Part shown: positions 59,900 to 64,000 of the stretch, one piece after another
How positions within the stretch are numbered: the stretch's first letter is position 1
How the letters are laid out: each line of letters begins with the position of its first letter
DNA from: an uncultured Pelagibacteraceae bacterium
GTDB taxonomy: Bacteria; Pseudomonadota; Alphaproteobacteria; Pelagibacterales; Pelagibacteraceae
Reading direction: 5' to 3'
NCBI GenBank assembly: GCA_902585045.1
Contig: CACICB010000004.1
Coordinates: 18,607 to 82,606 of the forward strand
DNA: 64,000 nucleotides
The notes under the pieces: model-generated
Database searches by the model: none
What the model was told of the DNA's origin: nothing
The model's input: the letters and a program-made list of their open reading frames with translations, nothing else
Position numbers and translations under genes: made by a program

Positions 59900-60675
59900 T
59901 GAAAAAAATTAATTTAGCTATAACAGGTTGTATGGGTAGAATGGGACAGCAACTTATTAAATCAGCAAATAAAAATAAAATTTTTAAAGTTGTATCTCTA
60001 ACTGAAAATAGAAAAATAAATAAAAAAATTTTTGGAATAAAACCTGAAATAAACTCTATTCTAGCTTTTAAAAATTCGAATGTAATAATAGATTTTACAG
60101 TACCCAAATGCACATTAGAAATCTTAAAAATAGCTGCAAAACAAAAGAAAAGAGTAGTAATTGGTACTACAGGTTTTACAAAAAAAGAGGAAATTTTAAT
60201 TAAAAATTTCTCAAAGAAAATCCCAATACTTAAGGCTGGTAATATGAGCCTTGGGGTAAACTTGCTTATGTATTTAACAGAGATCGCTTCAAGATCTCTA
60301 GGTAACAATTTTTTAAGTAAAGTATATGAGGTGCATCATAAACATAAAATTGATTACCCTTCTGGAACAGCTTTAATGCTTGGGAAAGGAATAGCGAATG
60401 GAAAGAATAAAAATTTTTATAGTTTAGTAGGTAAAAAATATTTGAATAAAAAATCCTTTCCTTTCTCAAAAAAAATAAATTTTAATTCTATTCGCAAAGG
60501 AGAGGTGATTGGAGAACATGAGGTCAGATTTTCTAGTGGAAAAGAAATTATAAAACTTAATCATGAATCTTTTGATAGAGCTTTATATTCAGAGGGCGCC
60601 TTAACCGCAGCTGCATGGTTAATGTCTAAAAAAGTAGGTCTGTACTCTATGAGAGACCTTCTTAACTTTAAGTGA
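59896..60675 (+). CDS. dapB: 4-hydroxy-tetrahydrodipicolinate reductase
   Basis: DapB catalyses a step of lysine and diaminopimelate synthesis. The 259-residue protein has the nucleotide-binding LAITGCMGRMGQQLIKSA, VVIGTTGFTKKEE, the catalytic EVHHKHKIDYPSGTALML and the C-terminal FDRALYSEGALTAAAWL. The start is an ATGATG doublet overlapping the small gene upstream, and its stop overlaps the nth start (GTGA). Confidence 0.96.
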   Translation: MMKKINLAITGCMGRMGQQLIKSANKNKIFKVVSLTENRKINKKIFGIKPEINSILAFKNSNVIIDFTVPKCTLEILKIAAKQKKRVVIGTTGFTKKEEILIKNFSKKIPILKAGNMSLGVNLLMYLTEIASRSLGNNFLSKVYEVHHKHKIDYPSGTALMLGKGIANGKNKNFYSLVGKKYLNKKSFPFSKKINFNSIRKGEVIGEHEVRFSSGKEIIKLNHESFDRALYSEGALTAAAWLMSKKVGLYSMRDLLNFK

Positions 60676-61325
60676 ACAATAAAAAAAAATCTAAAATTAT
60701 TTTAAGGATATTAAATAAAACATATCCTAAGGTACCTATACCTTTAAACTATAAAAATACTTTCACTCTTTTAGTTTCTGTTCTTCTTTCAGCTCAGTGT
60801 ACTGATGTAAATGTCAATAATGTTACCAAAGATATCTTCCCAAAATATAATAAACCACACCATTTTGTAAAACTAGGCAGAAAGAAAATTGAGAGATTAA
60901 TAAAAAGAATTGGAATATTTAGAGTTAAAGCTAAAAGTATCTTCTACTTATCAAAAACATTAGTTGAAAAATATAAAGGTAAAGTTCCAAAAACTTACGA
61001 AGAGTTAGAGCAACTTCCTGGAGTCGGTCACAAAACTGCAAGCGTAGTCATGTCTCAAGGTTTTGGTTTTCCTGCTTTTCCAGTCGATACACATATTCAT
61101 AGATTAGCCCAAAGATGGGGTTTAACTAATGGAAAAGACGTTGTTCAAACAGAAGAGGATTTAAAGAAAATTTTTCCTAGGAAATACTGGAACAAGCTTC
61201 ATTTGCAAATAATTTGGTATGGAAGAGAATATTGTAAGGCCCGAGACTGTTATGGAATTACTTGTAAAATTTGTAAAAGCTGTTATCCCAATAGGTCAAA
61301 ACCTATTAAAACAAAAAAAGCTTAA
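60672..61325 (+). CDS. nth: endonuclease III (DNA glycosylase/AP lyase)
   Basis: Nth removes oxidised pyrimidines. The helix-hairpin-helix LEQLPGVGHKTASVVMSQGFG contains the catalytic Lys, and VDTHIHRLAQRWGL the catalytic Asp. The iron-sulfur loop is unusual: CKARDCYGITCKICKSC has five Cys with spacing 4-4-2-2, not the C-x6-C-x2-C-x5-C of E. coli Nth, so the cluster may be bound differently. The start is GTG. At 217 residues the length is normal. Confidence 0.95.
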   Translation: MNNKKKSKIILRILNKTYPKVPIPLNYKNTFTLLVSVLLSAQCTDVNVNNVTKDIFPKYNKPHHFVKLGRKKIERLIKRIGIFRVKAKSIFYLSKTLVEKYKGKVPKTYEELEQLPGVGHKTASVVMSQGFGFPAFPVDTHIHRLAQRWGLTNGKDVVQTEEDLKKIFPRKYWNKLHLQIIWYGREYCKARDCYGITCKICKSCYPNRSKPIKTKKA

Positions 61326-62267
61326 ATGAGAGTCCTAGGAATTGGCAATGCTATTGTTGATGTGATTTGTAAAGTTGATGACAAATTTATATCTCAGAAT
61401 AACTTAACAAAAAGTACAATGAAGCTAGTGGATGAGACTGAATTTAAAAATCTCTTATCTAATCTTAAAGTAGAGGAAACTGTCTCAGGTGGATCGATTG
61501 CAAACTCAATAGTAGGTCTCTCACAACTTGGAAATAAAGTTGGTTTTATAGGCAAGGTAAGTGATGATGATTTAGGCAATAAATATGAAGAAGGCTTGAA
61601 AAAAGAAAATGTACAGTACTTCTATTCAAAAAAAAAAGAAGCAATTTCAACTGGAACTTGCTTGATATTAATTACTCCTGACTCAGAAAGGACCATGGTG
61701 ACTTTCCTCGGTACCGCAGGAAAAATTAACGAAAACGATATAGACAAAAATGCAGTCAAAGATAGTGAAATTTTATTTTTAGAGGGATATCTTTGGGACG
61801 AAGGTGAACCAAAGAAAGCATTTGAAAAAGCAATTAATAGTTCAAATAAAGTCGCAATGTCATTATCAGATTTATTTTGTGTGGAAAGACACAAATCACA
61901 TTTTTTAGAATTGGTGAAAAATAAATTAGATATTACTTTTGCAAATGAGCAAGAAATTATGTCACTTATTGATGTTAAAAAATTTGATGACGTAATCAAT
62001 TTTGCCAAAAAAATAAATAAGTTAGTAGTTATTACTCGAGGTAATATGGGAGCAATTGCAATAAATAAAAGTGAAGTTGTAGAGTGTTCTGCAAAAAAGG
62101 ATCTTCAAATAAAGGATTTAACAGGTGCTGGAGATTTATTTGCAGGGGGCTTTTTACATGGGTTATTGAACAATAAATCTACCAGAGAAAGTTTGGAAAC
62201 TGGTACAGAAATGTCATCTAAAGTAATTCAAATAATAGGAGCTAGGCTTGATCGGCAAAATATATAA
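61326..62267 (+). CDS. PfkB-family adenosine kinase
   Basis: This 313-residue sugar/nucleoside kinase starts right after nth. The N-terminal MRVLGIGNAIVDVICKVDD and the GGSIANSIVGLSQLG substrate motif match the alphaproteobacterial adenosine kinases, and the catalytic base is in DLTGAGDLFAGGFLHGLL. It would phosphorylate adenosine from the AhcY reaction to AMP; other nucleosides or sugars cannot be excluded. It ends 4 bp from the convergent ArfA-like gene. Confidence 0.88.
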   Translation: MRVLGIGNAIVDVICKVDDKFISQNNLTKSTMKLVDETEFKNLLSNLKVEETVSGGSIANSIVGLSQLGNKVGFIGKVSDDDLGNKYEEGLKKENVQYFYSKKKEAISTGTCLILITPDSERTMVTFLGTAGKINENDIDKNAVKDSEILFLEGYLWDEGEPKKAFEKAINSSNKVAMSLSDLFCVERHKSHFLELVKNKLDITFANEQEIMSLIDVKKFDDVINFAKKINKLVVITRGNMGAIAINKSEVVECSAKKDLQIKDLTGAGDLFAGGFLHGLLNNKSTRESLETGTEMSSKVIQIIGARLDRQNI

Positions 62268-62271
62268 AGAT

Positions 62272-62394
62272 TTAAAAGGATCCTAAATTAGTTTTTTTTC
62301 TTTTAAAACTTCCTTTTCCTTTTTTGGGTTTAACAACTCGTTTTCTGTATTTTTTAGTAAATAAATCTAATGCAAACTTATTTCTTTTTTTCAT
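62272..62394 (-). CDS. arfA: ArfA-like alternative ribosome-rescue factor (40 residues)
   Basis: A 40-codon frame encodes MKKRNKFALDLFTKKYRKRV followed by VKPKKGKGSFKRKKTNLGSF. The core F..K+YRKRVVKPKKGKGSFKRKK closely parallels LFRQRVEKNKKGKGSYMRK of E. coli ArfA, which recruits RF2 to stalled ribosomes when tmRNA fails. Its ATG overlaps the stop of the upstream regulator gene in ATGA, so it is translated with it. The protein is strongly basic and lacks E. coli ArfA's C-terminal tail, which is normally cut away. No functional test is possible from sequence. Confidence 0.8.
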   Translation of the reverse strand: MKKRNKFALDLFTKKYRKRVVKPKKGKGSFKRKKTNLGSF

Positions 62395-62996
62395 AGATGA
62401 TAACCATCTTTGCTATTTAATATAAATTCATCATCCATAAATTTTTGATTGATTTTTTTTCTTAATCTATAAATATGAGTTTCTACTGTATGAGTATCTG
62501 CTTCAGCTGAATAATTCCAAACAGAAGATAAAATGTAATCTTTAGACAATGGTTTAGGATTATTTAATAAGAGCTCAATAAGGTGGACCTCTTTTTCAGT
62601 CAAAATAATTGAATTGCTGTTTTTAATTAATTTTTTTTCATTTTTATCTAGTAAATATTTTTTAACTTTTATTGAAGAATTTTTTAGAAATTTTTTTTTT
62701 GCAAAAATACTCTCTAAGGTATTGTTAATTTCTTTTAAAGTTGTGGGAAGCTGAACAACAGCATCGCAGTTAGAGATTTGTTTTTTTTTATTAGATACAC
62801 ATACTTTTAGAAAATCGCTTTTCTCTATGAGATTTTTAATTTTCTTATCTTTAAGAACTTCATCATGAAACAATATAATATCATATCCAGTGTTTGGGGC
62901 TGATGTAAAATGATTAAACTTTAAAAAGGGCCTTAGTTCATTTAATGTAGAAACAAATGAATTTGAGGCGTAAATTAGAACGTTTAAACGATGCAT
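62391..62996 (-). CDS. OmpR-type winged-helix regulator with degenerate receiver
   Basis: At 201 residues, the C-terminal half is a clear OmpR/PhoB DNA-binding domain (ILTEKEVHLIELLLNNPKPLSKDYILSSVWNY, then VETHIYRLRKKINQKF and SKDGYHL). The N-terminal half has receiver-like spacing, but the acidic pair is missing (LNVLIYASNS) and the phospho-Asp position is unclear (YDIILFHDEVLKD), so it probably does not respond to phosphorylation. It is followed by the ArfA-like gene and starts in the same ATGCAT as the L,D-transpeptidase gene on the other strand. Targets are unknown. Confidence 0.83.
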   Translation of the reverse strand: MHRLNVLIYASNSFVSTLNELRPFLKFNHFTSAPNTGYDIILFHDEVLKDKKIKNLIEKSDFLKVCVSNKKKQISNCDAVVQLPTTLKEINNTLESIFAKKKFLKNSSIKVKKYLLDKNEKKLIKNSNSIILTEKEVHLIELLLNNPKPLSKDYILSSVWNYSAEADTHTVETHIYRLRKKINQKFMDDEFILNSKDGYHL

Positions 62997-63491
62997 ATTA
63001 AAATAAATAAAAATTACCTTACTTATGACAAATATAAAGTAAAATGTGCCCTGGGTAAAAGGGGAATCGGCATAAAAAAGATGGAAGGTGATAAAATTAC
63101 TCCAATAGGACGGTATAATATCAAGTTTCTATTATACAGAAAAGACAGAATCAAAAAAATAAAAACTAAATTAAAAAAAATCATAATAAAGAAAAATATG
63201 GGGTGGTGTGATGATTCAAGTTCAGAGAATTATAATAAATTAATTCGACTACCTGTAAAATATAACCATGAAAAACTTTATAAAAATGATAACTCGTATG
63301 ACATTATTCTTGTTTTGAATTTTAACATGTATCCAATTAAAAAAAATAAAGGGAGTGCAATTTTTATTCATGTTGCGAAAAAAAATTACAAAAAAACTTT
63401 AGGATGCATTGCGATTAGTAAAATATCGCTTTTGAAAATAATTAAAAAGCTAAACAAGAAATCTATTGTTGAGATCTCGAACCAAATATAG
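62991..63491 (+). CDS. L,D-transpeptidase (YkuD-like) family protein
   Basis: The 166-residue protein has KCALGKRGIGIKKMEGDKITPIGRYNI near the start and the catalytic His...Cys region FIHVAKKNYKKTLGCIAIS. These are the YkuD signature of enzymes that make 3-3 peptidoglycan cross-links or attach proteins to peptidoglycan. No signal peptide is visible, which is odd for a periplasmic enzyme but common in this alphaproteobacterial subgroup. Its end overlaps the convergent YggS-like gene by 29 bp. Confidence 0.82.
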   Translation: MHIKINKNYLTYDKYKVKCALGKRGIGIKKMEGDKITPIGRYNIKFLLYRKDRIKKIKTKLKKIIIKKNMGWCDDSSSENYNKLIRLPVKYNHEKLYKNDNSYDIILVLNFNMYPIKKNKGSAIFIHVAKKNYKKTLGCIAISKISLLKIIKKLNKKSIVEISNQI

Positions 63492-64000
63492 AGCTACCGA
63501 TTCTTACAAAGGTTGCTCCATATTGAATTGCATCTTTGTAATCTGCTGACATACCCATGCTTAATTCTTTTAGGGCTAAAGATTGATTAAGCTCATTTAT
63601 GGATTTAAAATATATCTTTGTATTTTGGTTATTAGGTGGAATAATCATTAGACCAATAACATCAAGTTTTGCAGTTTTTACACAATAGTTATAGAAGGAG
63701 TCAATTTCGTCAACTGGGACTCCAGACTTTTGTATTTCATTGCCTATATTCACTTGTATAAAATATTTAAGTTGTTTACCTAGGCTCAATTGGTGCTTAG
63801 CTAAAACATCAGCAAGTTTTTGACTGTCTAAAGAGTGAATGTAATCAAAAAGCTTGATTGCATCTTTTGCTTTATTACTCTGTAATTTTCCTACCATATG
63901 TAACTTTATATTTTCATTAGCTTTTTTTAAACTCGTCCATTTGGAAACTGCTTCCTGAACTTTATTTTCACCAAAATGTTGGTGCCCATATTCAATTAGA
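63463..64000 (-). CDS. YggS-family PLP-binding protein, N-terminus beyond window
   Basis: This is the C-terminal part (179 codons) of a YggS/PLPBP protein. The frame continues to the window edge as LIEYGHQHFGENKVQEAVSK, typical of YggS, followed by LHMVGKLQSNKAKDAIKLFDYIHSLDS and GLMIIPPNN and the closing LSMGMSADYKDAIQYGATFVRIGSSIFGSR. YggS binds PLP and tunes amino-acid and vitamin B6 homeostasis, without a known catalytic activity. The internal Met at 63897 is not the true start. Confidence 0.94.
   Translation of the reverse strand, partial: LIEYGHQHFGENKVQEAVSKWTSLKKANENIKLHMVGKLQSNKAKDAIKLFDYIHSLDSQKLADVLAKHQLSLGKQLKYFIQVNIGNEIQKSGVPVDEIDSFYNYCVKTAKLDVIGLMIIPPNNQNTKIYFKSINELNQSLALKELSMGMSADYKDAIQYGATFVRIGSSIFGSRSQQ

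Overview
The window looks like a SAR11-type alphaproteobacterium (Candidatus Pelagibacter or a close relative). It is very AT-rich (roughly 70% by eye). Coding genes are almost continuous: no gap exceeds about 165 bp and many neighbours overlap. The gene sets are alphaproteobacterial: ChvG/ChvI, RegB/ActR, Irr beside fabA-fabB-fabI, fur-miaB-phoH-ybeY-lnt-metK, and nusA-infB-rbfA-rpsO-pnp. I saw no rRNA, tRNA, CRISPR array, IS element or phage gene.

Layout. 1-6994 (all minus): a partial AmgK-like kinase, tsaE, ahcY, chvG, chvI, polA. 7037-8549 (plus): an orphan ABC ATPase and bioY. 8551-14723: the redox pair ActR/RegB split apart, with a plus-strand polyamine operon between them (PLP decarboxylase, deoxyhypusine-synthase homologue, AguB, AguA). 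14731-20816 (minus): gyrB, dnaN, dnaA, rpsT, mutM, with no recF. 20828-25939 (plus): ubiE, ubiB, coaBC, dut, a ThiF/MoeB-like protein and an SH3 protein. 25941-29436 (minus): a DUF2061 protein, a 2OG-oxygenase-like protein, katG and irr. 29529-32028 (plus): fabA-fabB-fabI. 32025-44870 (minus): pnp, rpsO, rbfA, infB, nusA, metK, lnt, ybeY, phoH, miaB, fur and a short tsaB. 44839-55976: cell-envelope and housekeeping genes (deacetylase, Bax-like, nfu, trpS, murJ, maeB, BON lipoprotein, rsmI, lpoA-like, rdgB). 56017-62267 (plus): grpE, dnaK, dnaJ, a 55-residue membrane protein, dapB, nth, adenosine kinase. The right end holds a 40-residue ArfA-like ribosome rescue factor, a regulator with a degenerate receiver, an L,D-transpeptidase and a partial YggS-like gene.

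How the genes connect. AhcY and adenosine kinase clear S-adenosylhomocysteine and adenosine made when MetK's product is used (ubiE, rsmI, miaB). The polyamine operon could make putrescine and a homospermidine-like polyamine. katG and the irr/fabA control region carry near-identical 17-bp palindromes resembling the Irr iron-control element, so heme/iron status probably governs katG. dnaK has a near-consensus heat-shock sigma promoter, and no hrcA is beside grpE.

Most interesting points: the Irr-like boxes and a katG cassette in a lineage usually described as catalase-free; the four-gene polyamine cluster between regA and regB; a terminator-like hairpin inside the predicted nusA leader; repeated placement of -10 boxes 5-10 nt before start codons (predicted leaderless mRNAs); two divergent genes whose start codons share one ATGCAT palindrome; and two small genes (ArfA-like and a 55-residue membrane protein). 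All promoter and RNA-structure calls were made by eye and have not been tested.
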